Assembly (NCBI GenBank): GCA_903875225.1
Contig: CAIQVJ010000058.1
Coordinates: 62,001-126,000 of the forward strand
Source of the DNA: an uncultured Pseudomonadota bacterium
Lineage (GTDB): Bacteria; Myxococcota_A; UBA796; SXON01
Reading direction: 5' to 3'
DNA length: 64,000 bases
Shown: positions 45,887 through 54,681 of the stretch, piece by piece
Layout: each line of letters begins with the position of its first letter
Position numbering within the stretch: position 1 is the stretch's first letter
The notes under the pieces: model-generated
Told to the model about the DNA's origin: nothing
The model's database searches: none
Seen by the model: the letters and a program-made list of their open reading frames with translations, nothing else
Translations under genes and position numbers: made by a program

Positions 45887-46153
45887 GCAGGGAATGTAAC
45901 GGGGCGGGCAGCCCTGGCCCGTTGACGCTCCGGAGCGCGGCCTGGTCCGGAGTGGATGAGACGGCGGGTGTTCCTATGGATGGCGCGGCTCTCCCCCCCG
46001 CGATCGGTTTCTGCCGCGAACCGTTCGGGCAGGGCGCGGCCTCCCCAACCGTCACCACCAGGTGGCCCGGCGGCGGATCCGGTTCGGGAGCGCATGAGCC
46101 GATGCGTTCCCCCCCGCGGGGACGCCGCCGCAACGCAGAGCGGTTGCCCGAAT

Positions 46154-48214
46154 CTACTTGACGAGACTCCTGAACACCTCCGGCAATCGCCTGGGCAGCA
46201 GGTCCACGTCGTCCAACTGAAGGAACTTCCCCCTCCCGAAGATCTCCTGCAGGTAGGTGCCGGCGTCCTCGCGGGCGTCGAGGCTGATGCAGTGCACGTG
46301 CACGCCCGCGCGCGAGACCTCCTGTACAGCCATCGCGGCGTCCTTCACGCCGTAGGTGCCGCGGTAGTCGCCGCGATCCTCCGGCCTGCCATCGGAGACG
46401 ATCATCAGGATGCGGCGTGCCTGGGGCTGTGTGGAGAGGAGGAAGCCCGCATGGCGGATGTACGCGCCGAGGCGGGTGGCCCCGTTGGCACGGAGGTTCC
46501 CGAGCCGCTTGTAGACGGCCTCGTTGTAGGCCTCGGCGAAGCCCTTGATGCGGCCGATGGTGAACTCCTGCGGGTGGGTGTTGCCGAAGGAGTAGAAGGC
46601 GTGCGGAAAGTTGAGGGTGCGCAGGCCCTCGGCGAACAGCACCATCGCCTCCTGCTCGAGCGCGAGGATGTTGCCCTGCGTGGAGCCCGAGACATCCACG
46701 AGGGTGAGGATGCAGACCTGCTGTTTCTGGCGTTGGAACCGCTTGAAGATGCGGTCGTCGGGCTGCTGGCCCGCGGCGATGTCGCAGACCGCGGCGATCG
46801 CGCGGTTCAGATCGATCTCGCTGCCGTCGGGTTGGCCGTGCAGCCACCGTTCCTCCACGCGCAGCGCTTCGAACCTCCGGCGGATCTCCTTGATCTGCTT
46901 CTGGTTCGCCTGGACGATGCGGTCGTAGCTCTCCTTCGACCCGCTGTTGCCCTCCGCCTCGATGACCTTCACGGCGGTGAACACGTAGCTGCCGGCCTTG
47001 TAGTCCCACTCGTCGTATTCCCGACCCGACTCGTCGGGCTTGAGCACCTCGCCCTCCGCCAGCACCTGCTCGGCCGAAGTGCCCGGGGCCCACTTTGCCT
47101 CCGGTGCCTCCTTCTGTTTTTCCTGGTGCTCGTCCCGCAGGGCGCCATATGCCGGCGCCTTGGACTGATCCGGGCCGGAGAAGGCTGCTTTCAGCCGATC
47201 CCTCAGGCCGAAGCGCGGTCGCCCGAACCCGCCCGGGTTCACCTCACTCGCGGCTGTCGTCACGCCCTTCTTCGCCATCGCGGCGATCAACTGGCGCAGC
47301 GGAAGCTGCCCCTTCTTCCACTCGTTCTCATACGCCACGTTCCGGCCGAGATCAGCGAGGATCCACTCCGGCCGGATGATCCCGAGGTACCAGGGCAGGG
47401 GAGGGGGCCCGAGCCGCAGCTTGCGGAAGTGCTCCCGCAACTTCTGGGCTTCTGCGAGGAACATCGCCGCAGCGAGCGTTCCGTCCTTCCACGCAGGATC
47501 CTTCGGGCCCAGGGCGTCCACGCGGCGGACGGCCTCGCGCGCCGGGTCGCCTGCGGGGCCGGGCGTCTTCCAGTTCAGGCACACCACGAGCCCATCGTAG
47601 AGCGGCAGGAACGCGTCGGGCATGCCGTCCCGCGGCACCTCCATCACGTTCACGCGCATCGACCCCGCCTTCTCGAGGTAGGGTACCCGGGCGATATCGG
47701 ATTTCAACCCAGGGTATTCATCGCTCCAGCGGCGGAGCACCCAGCGCGCGGCGAGCAGGTGGAAGGCTGAGCGCAGGAGCCAGTCCCTGTGGATCTCCGA
47801 GAGGATCGACCGCTCGCGGAGCAGCTTCGACTGGATGAACCCGACCTGGATGAGCCCCATCACCCGGTAGAGCAGCAGATCGGTGACCGGCTCCTCGGGC
47901 GCGGGGGCGGCCTTGGGGAGGTACACGTTCACGTTGTCGGTGCACGGGGGATCGCTGTACGCGATGCGGAAGTTGTGCCCGGAGAGCATCCTGAGCAGGG
48001 CCTGGAGCTGCTTCTGTACGCGATCCAGGGGCAGACCGTTGCGCTCCCCCGTCAGGGCCTGGCGCTTCGGCTCGGTGTAGAGGAAGTGCGCCAGCAGCGC
48101 CTGTTCGGCGTCTTCATCGCTCTCGGCCTCCAGTCCGAGGTCTGCGGCCGAGACCCCATACTCGTCCATCGTCGCCTGGAGCGCGTCGTCGAGACGGGTG
48201 GTGGGAGCGGGCAT
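46154..48214 (-). CDS. VWA-domain protein, NorD/CbbO-like
   Basis: 686 residues. C-terminal von Willebrand A domain (about 495-686) with the MIDAS motif DVSGSTQGN (507-515) and VSDGRPEDRGD. The N-terminal ~490 residues are largely helical, without transmembrane segments. The arrangement and the MoxR/NorQ-type ATPase immediately upstream (6 bp) match the NorD/CbbO partner of AAA+ activation machines that insert metals or remodel target enzymes. No nor, cbb or other obvious client gene is nearby. Confidence 0.85.
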   Translation of the reverse strand: MPAPTTRLDDALQATMDEYGVSAADLGLEAESDEDAEQALLAHFLYTEPKRQALTGERNGLPLDRVQKQLQALLRMLSGHNFRIAYSDPPCTDNVNVYLPKAAPAPEEPVTDLLLYRVMGLIQVGFIQSKLLRERSILSEIHRDWLLRSAFHLLAARWVLRRWSDEYPGLKSDIARVPYLEKAGSMRVNVMEVPRDGMPDAFLPLYDGLVVCLNWKTPGPAGDPAREAVRRVDALGPKDPAWKDGTLAAAMFLAEAQKLREHFRKLRLGPPPLPWYLGIIRPEWILADLGRNVAYENEWKKGQLPLRQLIAAMAKKGVTTAASEVNPGGFGRPRFGLRDRLKAAFSGPDQSKAPAYGALRDEHQEKQKEAPEAKWAPGTSAEQVLAEGEVLKPDESGREYDEWDYKAGSYVFTAVKVIEAEGNSGSKESYDRIVQANQKQIKEIRRRFEALRVEERWLHGQPDGSEIDLNRAIAAVCDIAAGQQPDDRIFKRFQRQKQQVCILTLVDVSGSTQGNILALEQEAMVLFAEGLRTLNFPHAFYSFGNTHPQEFTIGRIKGFAEAYNEAVYKRLGNLRANGATRLGAYIRHAGFLLSTQPQARRILMIVSDGRPEDRGDYRGTYGVKDAAMAVQEVSRAGVHVHCISLDAREDAGTYLQEIFGRGKFLQLDDVDLLPRRLPEVFRSLVK

Positions 48215-48220
48215 GGGCCG

Positions 48221-48991
48221 CTAGCCCAGCACCGAGCGCACGAGCTCACGCAGCGCCTTGGTCATCTCCGCATCGTCCGTGAGGGAGTGGACGAGCGTGG
48301 CCTCGGCGGCGTCCTTGAGCGTGAGACCGGACTTCACGAGGGAGGCAGCGTACACGAGCAGGCGCGTGGATGCACCCTCGCCCAGCCCGTGACTGCGCAG
48401 GTTTCGGGAACCCTGACCGAGCCTGACGAGCGTCGCCGCGAGCGCGAGCTCGCACCCCGCCTCCTTCGCCACGATCTCGGCCTCTACGTCGGGCTTCGGG
48501 TAGTCGAACGCCATCGACACGAAGCGCTGGCGCGTGGACTCCTTGAGCTCCTTGGTGACCGACTGGTAGCCCGGGTTGTAGGAGATCACGACGAGGAAGC
48601 CCGGCTCGGCTTCGAGCTCCACGCCGAGTCGGTCGAGGGGGAGCACCCGCCTGTCGTCCGTGAGCGGATGGATGACCGTCATGACGTCGGACCGCGCCTC
48701 GACGACCTCGTCCAGGTAGCAGATGGCCCCTGTGCGCACCGCGCGCGTGAGCGGCCCATCGCGCCACACGGTCTGCCCGCCTTCGAGCAGGAACCGTCCG
48801 GTGAGGTCGGCGGCCGCGAGATCCTCCTGGCAGGCCACGGTGATCAGGGGGCGACCCAGCTTCTCCGCCATGTAGCGTACGAAGCGCGACTTTCCGCAGC
48901 CCGTGGGCCCCTTGAGGAGGACGGGGAGGTTGTTCCGGGCGGCGGTCTCGAAGACCTCGACTTCGTTGGCGTGCGGTCGATAGAAGATCAT
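48221..48991 (-). CDS. MoxR-type AAA+ ATPase (NorQ/CbbQ/NirQ family)
   Basis: 256 residues. Walker A GPTGCGKS (28-35), Walker B ICYLDEVVEA, VVISYNPGYQ as sensor 1, and the C-terminal CbbQ-like domain. Forms ring assemblies that work with a VWA partner, encoded 6 bp downstream, to activate a client enzyme. Located 88 bp upstream of it in the same direction is the 3' end of the Ig-repeat gene. Confidence 0.92.
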   Translation of the reverse strand: MIFYRPHANEVEVFETAARNNLPVLLKGPTGCGKSRFVRYMAEKLGRPLITVACQEDLAAADLTGRFLLEGGQTVWRDGPLTRAVRTGAICYLDEVVEARSDVMTVIHPLTDDRRVLPLDRLGVELEAEPGFLVVISYNPGYQSVTKELKESTRQRFVSMAFDYPKPDVEAEIVAKEAGCELALAATLVRLGQGSRNLRSHGLGEGASTRLLVYAASLVKSGLTLKDAAEATLVHSLTDDAEMTKALRELVRSVLG

Positions 48992-49079
48992 GGCGTGGAA
49001 GATAGCCCAGGATGCGGACTGCAGAAAGCAGGCAGCCCCGAACTGCCGTGCATTGTGTAGTCCAGGGCGCGCGCCGCTG

Positions 49080-51866
49080 CTAGTACGTGAAGCTCACGCC
49101 CAGATCGGCCACCACCTGGCTCTGGGTGACCTTTGCCGTGCCGCCGGCGCCCGTCGCGAACTTCATCGAGCGGTAGTCCCACCCTGCGCCCAGCCGCAGG
49201 CCCAGGGTGTCCGTGACCCCGTACTGGAAGAACCCGCCCAGCCGCGTGACGCAGGGGAACGGCACGAAGCTCTCGGCGCCTTCGAGGCCGCTGTAGACCT
49301 TGCCCTTCTCGAACGCAGCGATGACGGCCACCCGCGCGCCCATCAGCGGCAGGCCGGCAGGCTTGGCCCCCGTGTAGTTCGCCGTGTAGGTGAACACGTT
49401 GCCGTTGGTGTAGTGGAACGCGAGGCCGCCCTGCACCGAGAGGGGCCCGAACCCGCGCCGGTACCGCGCGCCGGCGATCACGTCGCGGGCGATGGCGATG
49501 CCGGGGGTGTTGAGCACGTTGTACAGTTCCAGGCGCGAGTCAGCGCGCACGTCGATCCCGATGTCCCCGAAGCCCGCGTGGACGGGCCACCACAAGGCGT
49601 CCACGCCGAGGCCGGTGAAGCCGAAGCCGGGGGCGCTGTAGCTCGCACCGCCGAGCAGGCCGCCCTGTCCGTTCGCGGTCATCGTGTAGGAGCCGTGCGC
49701 GTTTTCGAGGGCCGCGCCGATGTAGAGCTTCTTGTAGTCGGTCGCGGCGGCGGTGGTGTGGGTGCGCACTCCCGGGCTGCCGGCTGTGGCGGGATTGCCG
49801 CCGGAGGCTGCGACCGGCGCCGCGACTGCGGCTGCGTTGGAGAGCGTGGGCAGGTCGAGCCGGCCCAGCGCGGACTCTGCCCCTGCGGAGATCGCGAGCG
49901 GGCCGTCCACCCCCGCCGGCAGCTGAGCCGCGAACGTGTAGGAGCCATCGTGGTTGTCGGTGATGGCGCCGACGGTGGCGGGCGCCGCGGAGATGGCGAG
50001 CTTCTGCCCCGGCACGCCCTTGCCGGTGGCGTCGGCCACGCGGACGTTGACGAGGATGTTGGCGCCCGGCGTGGTGTAGGGGGGCACCGTGCTCACGGTC
50101 ACCGAGGCGGGCGGACCGGAGAGCGGTGCAGTCCCGGTGCGGATCACGAGGGTCTCGGGCGCTGCGCCGCGCCACCGGTCGAGCAGCGCGTCGATGTCCG
50201 GCGGGCCGCCCACGGGGATGACCGGGGAGGGGCCGCTGGCCTGCACGATCGGGGCTTCCGTCCACAAGCCGGCGCCCTCGGCGCGAAGAGAAACCAGCCC
50301 CGCCACCTTGCCCGCCCGGAACGTCGTGCGGCCGAGGCCGTGGGCGTCGGTCTTCACCTCGGGCGGCAGGCTCCCGTCCCCATGGGGCACGGAGAGGCGG
50401 ACGGTGACGTTGGGGACGGGCAGCCCGTACGCGTCGAGCGCGAGCACCGTGAGCGACACTGCGTCGGTGCCATTGGCGGCGACGGTGGAGGTGGAGGGCA
50501 GGATGACCAGCCGCACGGGCGCCAGCCCGGTGGCCTCGAGGGACGGGATGCCCCAGACGCGGAGCAGGTTCGTGGTGGCGGAGGTGAGCTTGACGGTGGC
50601 GGTGTAGCTGCCGTCCTTGTTGTCCTTCAACGCGCCGATCACGCCGCCGTCCGCGTAGAGGAAGGGTGTGCGGCCCACGACGGCGGCTCCTGCGCCGTCC
50701 TTGATGCGCGCGGTCACCGCCATGGAGGTGCTCTTGACCGCGATCTCGGCCGGCTCGGTCACGAGGGTCATGCTGCCGGGGGCGGCGACCACGTGCATCG
50801 TCAGCCCGGTCTTGCGGTCGCCGATCGCCGCGGTGAGCACGACGTCTCCGGGGGTGACCGGGGCGGTGAACTTCACCACGAAGCTCTCCGCATCGACAGC
50901 AGGTGCGCTGAGCGTGCCGTTCGTGGCAGTCACCGTGGGGGGATTCGCGGTGCTCATGCCGCCCGCTGAGCTCGTGCCCAGGCGCAGGTCCACCGTGGCG
51001 CCGGTGGGCAGGGTCGTCCGGCCTGCGAGCCACGACACGTCCACGCCGGAGACATCGGGCAGATCGACGTCCTTCTGGACCCGCGAGGTGTCCGGGTTCA
51101 CGCTGGTGAGTTGCCCGCGCGGCTGGCGGGGATCGAGATCGACGTCGAACGCCACCTTTCCGGACGGAGCGGCGATCACCGGGCCGTAGGTGCGATCGCC
51201 GGCGACGAGCACGTTGCTCGAGCCCGCGAGCGCATCGAAGGAAACCGAGCGGCGGGAGACGATCGGCAGGGTCGTCACGCCCCAGACGGAGTCCGGCGCC
51301 GCTGCGTCCCCTGCGCTGATCACGACGGTCATCGGCTTGGTGAGACCCTTCGGCGGCGTGTAGTGCGCTACCCAGGCGCCCCCTCCGGCGGGGGTCAAGG
51401 CGTCGATGGCGCCGGCGGATGCGACGACCTTGAACGAGCGCCCATCCGCCGCGATCGCGCCGGTGCTCTGCGGCTGGATGCGGATCGTCGCCGATCCCGA
51501 GGCCGAGACCACCGGGGGGTCGACCGTGATCGTGACTCGCCCGGTGTTCGTCGGGATCACCGGCACCGGGATCATCGTGTCCTCGCCGTTCAGCGTGACC
51601 TTGAAGTTGACGGCTCCGGCGGCGGTGGCCGCGGCGGGCGTGAACGCGAACGTGATCACGCCGTCCGAGCCGGACACGACGGGCCCGATCTTGCCGCTGT
51701 CAGGCTTGATCTTCGCCTTCGTGCCGCCGCCGCCCTCCACGTAGAGCCGCACGGTCGAGGTCGTGACCCCGTCCGCGACGAGCGGTGCAGTGGGGACGAG
51801 CACGACTCCGGCGAAGGCGGAGTCCATCCAGATCAGCATCGCGCTGAGCAGCGTGAAAGCAGGCAC
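49080..51866 (-). CDS. Ig-like repeat protein with C-terminal outer-membrane beta-barrel
   Basis: 928 residues. Signal peptide MPAFTLLSAMLIWMDSAFA, cleaved before Gly20. Residues about 20-660 hold six or more Ig-like/invasin-type domains, with repeated VTVDPPVV, DGAGAAVVG, NHDGSYTF and NKDGSYTATV elements. Residues about 695-928 look like an 8-strand outer-membrane barrel (alternating pattern, many Tyr/Gly) that ends VVADLGVSFTY, an aromatic C-terminal OMP signal. In intimins and invasins the barrel precedes the Ig domains; here the order is reversed. Likely a surface adhesin or envelope spacer. 47 bp downstream of the predicted selenoprotein. Confidence 0.8.
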   Translation of the reverse strand: MPAFTLLSAMLIWMDSAFAGVVLVPTAPLVADGVTTSTVRLYVEGGGGTKAKIKPDSGKIGPVVSGSDGVITFAFTPAAATAAGAVNFKVTLNGEDTMIPVPVIPTNTGRVTITVDPPVVSASGSATIRIQPQSTGAIAADGRSFKVVASAGAIDALTPAGGGAWVAHYTPPKGLTKPMTVVISAGDAAAPDSVWGVTTLPIVSRRSVSFDALAGSSNVLVAGDRTYGPVIAAPSGKVAFDVDLDPRQPRGQLTSVNPDTSRVQKDVDLPDVSGVDVSWLAGRTTLPTGATVDLRLGTSSAGGMSTANPPTVTATNGTLSAPAVDAESFVVKFTAPVTPGDVVLTAAIGDRKTGLTMHVVAAPGSMTLVTEPAEIAVKSTSMAVTARIKDGAGAAVVGRTPFLYADGGVIGALKDNKDGSYTATVKLTSATTNLLRVWGIPSLEATGLAPVRLVILPSTSTVAANGTDAVSLTVLALDAYGLPVPNVTVRLSVPHGDGSLPPEVKTDAHGLGRTTFRAGKVAGLVSLRAEGAGLWTEAPIVQASGPSPVIPVGGPPDIDALLDRWRGAAPETLVIRTGTAPLSGPPASVTVSTVPPYTTPGANILVNVRVADATGKGVPGQKLAISAAPATVGAITDNHDGSYTFAAQLPAGVDGPLAISAGAESALGRLDLPTLSNAAAVAAPVAASGGNPATAGSPGVRTHTTAAATDYKKLYIGAALENAHGSYTMTANGQGGLLGGASYSAPGFGFTGLGVDALWWPVHAGFGDIGIDVRADSRLELYNVLNTPGIAIARDVIAGARYRRGFGPLSVQGGLAFHYTNGNVFTYTANYTGAKPAGLPLMGARVAVIAAFEKGKVYSGLEGAESFVPFPCVTRLGGFFQYGVTDTLGLRLGAGWDYRSMKFATGAGGTAKVTQSQVVADLGVSFTY

Positions 51867-51913
51867 GTTCTCTCTCCGGTCCCGGCCAGCCTATAGTGCC
51901 GACCGCAGCGTGA

Positions 51914-52618
51914 CTACCCGCCGAGCAGCCCGTCCATGTCGCCCACACTGGCGCTCCCGACACTCTCCACCACGACGCCGCGGTCGAGCAGCACGGTGTA
52001 GGGGAGGCCGATGCTGCCGGAGGCGTAGGTGTACATCACCGCCTCGTCCTGATCGGCCAGCACCGGCATGGTCAGCCCGTAGGTGTCGGCCCACTCGCCG
52101 AGCTCATCCACGGACGGCGTCACCGAATCGTTGTTCTCGATCATGATCTCGAGGAACATGCCGCCCTGGGGGATCCGCTCCTGGTACTCTGCTTCGAGGC
52201 CACCGGCCTCGCTCTGGCAGGAGCCTCACCAGAAGGCGGCGAAGACCATGTAAACGACCTGATCGCAGAAGTCGTGCAGCTTGACGGTCTCGCCGAACTG
52301 GTCGAGCATCTCGAAGTTGTTGGCGACCTCTCCCTCGGACTGTCCCGTGGCCTCGACGTCGTCGCGGCAGGAGTCGATCTTCCAGCCGTTCTGGTACGGG
52401 TGGTCGGTCTCGGCGAGCGGGTCGGTGAACTGGTCGACTTCGTCGCCGTCGTTCCAGCCGTCGCCGTCGGAGTCCGGGTTACCGGGGTCGGTGCCCAACG
52501 CTGCCTCGTCGGAGGCGAGCAGGCCGTCCTGATCGCCGTCGGCGTCTGCATCGACCTGCGCGATGCAGCCCATCGCACCGAGCGCCGGGAGGAGGGTGAA
52601 CGGAAGGTACGCTCTCAT
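51914..52618 (-). CDS. predicted selenoprotein: thioredoxin-fold lipoprotein with UGSC redox site and Ca-binding repeats
   Basis: 234 residues if the single in-frame UGA (52226-52228) is read as Sec131. Start ATG 52618 has GGAGGAG 8 bases upstream. Signal peptide ends at MGC (Cys18). Residues about 23-72 are Asp-rich TSP3/EF-hand-like loops (DADADGDQDG, DSDGDGWNDGDE). Residues about 98-234 are a TlpA/AhpC-like thioredoxin fold: VVYMVFAAFW, then U-GSC-QSEA aligning with the usual WCxxC, and the cis-Pro loop GLPYTVLLD. Both halves are in one frame with continuous homology across the UGA, which replaces the nucleophilic Cys. A SECIS-like hairpin follows. Likely a periplasmic or surface thiol-disulfide or peroxide reductase. 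sel genes are not in the window. Confidence 0.82.
52189..52220 (-). promoter_or_regulatory. bacterial SECIS-like hairpin after the in-frame UGA
   Basis: On the coding strand, CGAGGCC pairs perfectly with GGCCTCG around a GGT loop (52195-52211), and CTGC/GCAG extend the stem across a small internal loop. The apical GGU lies 22-24 nt after the UGA, close to its position in the fdhF SECIS of E. coli, where SelB also reads a GGU-containing loop. The stem codons still encode ordinary protein. Confidence 0.7.
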
Positions 52619-52690
52619 GGATTTCTCCTCCGGGTAGAGTAGCACTTTTCGGGAGCAATCGGGTATCCCGAGGGGGAGTTATGTTGCCAA

Positions 52691-53080
52691 ATGTACTCGG
52701 AAGCCCTGCTGGACGCCGTCGCTCGCGCGCGGCACGATCTCGGTAAGTACATCGCGTTCCAGGTCCGCTCGCTCGATCCGGGATCTTCCGACGACGACGT
52801 CCGGTCGGCGCTGGACGCCGATCTCAACCACACGCGTTCGACTCCGGACGCCACGTGCGCCCAGGTCTGGGCGGGCCTGCGCAGCGTGCTGCTCGATGCC
52901 GGATTGAACCCGGGGGAGGTCCATGGCGTCGACGAGGTGATCAGCACCCTCTCCGACCGGGCGGCGCGGCTCGAACACCTGGACTCGGTCGCGCTCGGGT
53001 CCACCGTCGCGCTCTCGCTCGCGCTGGGCGACAGGCTCCGGGCCCTGCACCGCCGGCTGCTGTCCGAGCAACCCGCGTGA
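52691..53080 (+). CDS. small helical protein, first gene of a regulator-kinase operon
   Basis: 129 residues, all-helical by eye, no signal or membrane segment. The N-terminal helix reads MYSEALLDAVARARHDLGKY, so a His sits in an HDLGKY context like some phosphotransfer or dimerisation helices, but I do not recognise the family. Its TGA overlaps the GTG of the NtrC-type regulator by 4 bp, and the kinase-like gene follows, so a phosphorelay or anti-factor role is possible. Divergent from the selenoprotein gene with a 72-bp gap. Confidence 0.75.
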   Translation: MYSEALLDAVARARHDLGKYIAFQVRSLDPGSSDDDVRSALDADLNHTRSTPDATCAQVWAGLRSVLLDAGLNPGEVHGVDEVISTLSDRAARLEHLDSVALGSTVALSLALGDRLRALHRRLLSEQPA

Positions 53081-54681
53081 GCACGCTGCTCGTCATCGAC
53101 GATCAAGACCGGCACATCGAACTCTGTCGGCGCGCCATCCCCGAGCACACCTACCTCGGGCCCGCCCGTTCCTGGCGCGAGGCAGTCACGATCCTGAAGG
53201 CGGAGCGCCGGAACATCGACGTCGTGCTGCTCGACGTCAACTTCGACATCCCACCGGAGCAGCTCCTCGGCCTCCCGCCGGACCCGGACGAGCGGACGCT
53301 CGCCCGCGTTCGTCGGCGCCAGGGGCTCGAGATCCTCGCCCGGCTGCGTCGCGCGCTGCCGGATCTCCCCGTGCTGCTGATGACAGCGCGGGAGGAGGTC
53401 GATCTCTCCCGCGCGGCCGAGCGGCTCGGCGCGGAGGAATACACCTGGTTCCTCGACGACGACTACGTGGACGCCCGCTCGCTCCGCGTGCAGATCGAGA
53501 ACATCCTCTCGGCTCGTCGCGGCCAGGAGGCCGAGGGCCCGATCTACTGGGGAAAAAGCCCCACGATGCGACGGGTACGCGCCCGACTGGCGCTCCTCGC
53601 CAGGGGCCGCCTTCCCGTGATCCTCGGCGGTCCGACCGGGTCCGGCAAGTCGCTGCTCGCGCGCCACTACATCCACCCACGCTCCGGGCGGAAGGGGAGG
53701 TTCGTCTCGCTCGATCTCTCCACCGTCCCGCGGGATCTCCAGGGGGCACAGCTCTTCGGCTCCTCGCGCGGGGCCTACACCGGCTCCGTCGCCGACCGGA
53801 AGGGCGCTTTCGAAGAGGCTGACGGCGGGACGCTCTTTCTGGACGAGATCGGGAACCTGCCGGAAGACGCGCAGAAGATGCTGCTTGGCGTGCTGCAGGA
53901 GGGGACGGTCACCCGCATCGGAGACACCCAGGACCGCAAGGTGGACGTGAAGCTCGTCGTCGCCACGCACGAGGATCTGGGCGCCATGGTGCGCGAGGGT
54001 CGGTTCCGCGCAGACCTCTACATGCGGCTCAACCCCGCGTGCACGGTGGTGCTCCCCGCGATGCACACCCGCCGCGGGGACCTGGTGGGGCTCGTCGCCT
54101 GGCTCGGTCGGCGCGCCCTCGGGGGATCCCAGCTCTCGGGTCTCGTCACCGAATACCGGCAGCGGGCGGGCCTGCCTGTCGACGCGCCCACCGTTTTCGC
54201 GATCGGGGGAACGCTCCCGCCGGTCACCCCCGGCGAGCTCACGGTGTACCTGCCCGGTCGCTCGCTCGCGTTGCTTCGCGCCTACCCCTGGCCGGGCAAC
54301 CTGCGTGAGCTGGCGATGACCGTCGAGAACGCGCTCACCTTCACGTTTGCAGAGATGTTCGGCCTGCCCCTTGGCGGCCGTGGCGACCTCGTCCTGGTGC
54401 GCCCCAAGCTGGTTCGTGACCTGCTCCGGGCGGTGCGCGTGGGGGGGGAGGCCCCCACGGACGGGGTCACCCTGCCCGTCTGCCTTCGGCCCCAGGAAAC
54501 GCTGAATGGCGTGTCTGTCGACGTGGAACGGCAGTACTTCACGCGGCTGTGGGAGCAGGAGGACGGCGATTTTGCCGCGATCGCCCGTGTGCTCCTGGGT
54601 GACCCCGTCCACGCCCGAAAGGTGCAGCTCCGCTTCAATCAGCTCGGGCTCAAGGTTCGGGAGCTCCGGGGCGGGAAGTAG
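53077..54681 (+). CDS. NtrC-family sigma-54-dependent response regulator
   Basis: 534 residues from GTG 53077. N-terminal receiver-like domain (1-150): Asp8/Asp9 and Asp53 are present but the conserved Lys is missing (YTWFLDDDY), and an insertion of about 20 residues follows Asp53. AAA+ domain (about 160-430): Walker A GGPTGSGKS (184-192), Walker B GTLFLDEIGNLP, and the sigma-54 contact loop GAFTGA written GAYTGS (232-237). C-terminal Fis-like HTH (about 490-534). Probably activates sigma-54 promoters under control of the TPR kinase encoded next. GAYTGS variation could weaken sigma-54 contact. Confidence 0.88.
   Translation: MSTLLVIDDQDRHIELCRRAIPEHTYLGPARSWREAVTILKAERRNIDVVLLDVNFDIPPEQLLGLPPDPDERTLARVRRRQGLEILARLRRALPDLPVLLMTAREEVDLSRAAERLGAEEYTWFLDDDYVDARSLRVQIENILSARRGQEAEGPIYWGKSPTMRRVRARLALLARGRLPVILGGPTGSGKSLLARHYIHPRSGRKGRFVSLDLSTVPRDLQGAQLFGSSRGAYTGSVADRKGAFEEADGGTLFLDEIGNLPEDAQKMLLGVLQEGTVTRIGDTQDRKVDVKLVVATHEDLGAMVREGRFRADLYMRLNPACTVVLPAMHTRRGDLVGLVAWLGRRALGGSQLSGLVTEYRQRAGLPVDAPTVFAIGGTLPPVTPGELTVYLPGRSLALLRAYPWPGNLRELAMTVENALTFTFAEMFGLPLGGRGDLVLVRPKLVRDLLRAVRVGGEAPTDGVTLPVCLRPQETLNGVSVDVERQYFTRLWEQEDGDFAAIARVLLGDPVHARKVQLRFNQLGLKVRELRGGK

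Noticed and set aside
52160-52228. UGA at 52226 as a true stop, giving a short truncated lipoprotein and a separate downstream ORF
   Set aside because: The downstream ORF is in the same frame, starts inside the thioredoxin fold, and has no ribosome-binding site; the fold is complete only when the UGA is read through.
52226-52228. UGA read as Trp or Gly under an alternative genetic code
   Set aside because: Many genes in the window end at TGA with normal family lengths (mrp, moaA, pstB), so TGA is a normal stop here.
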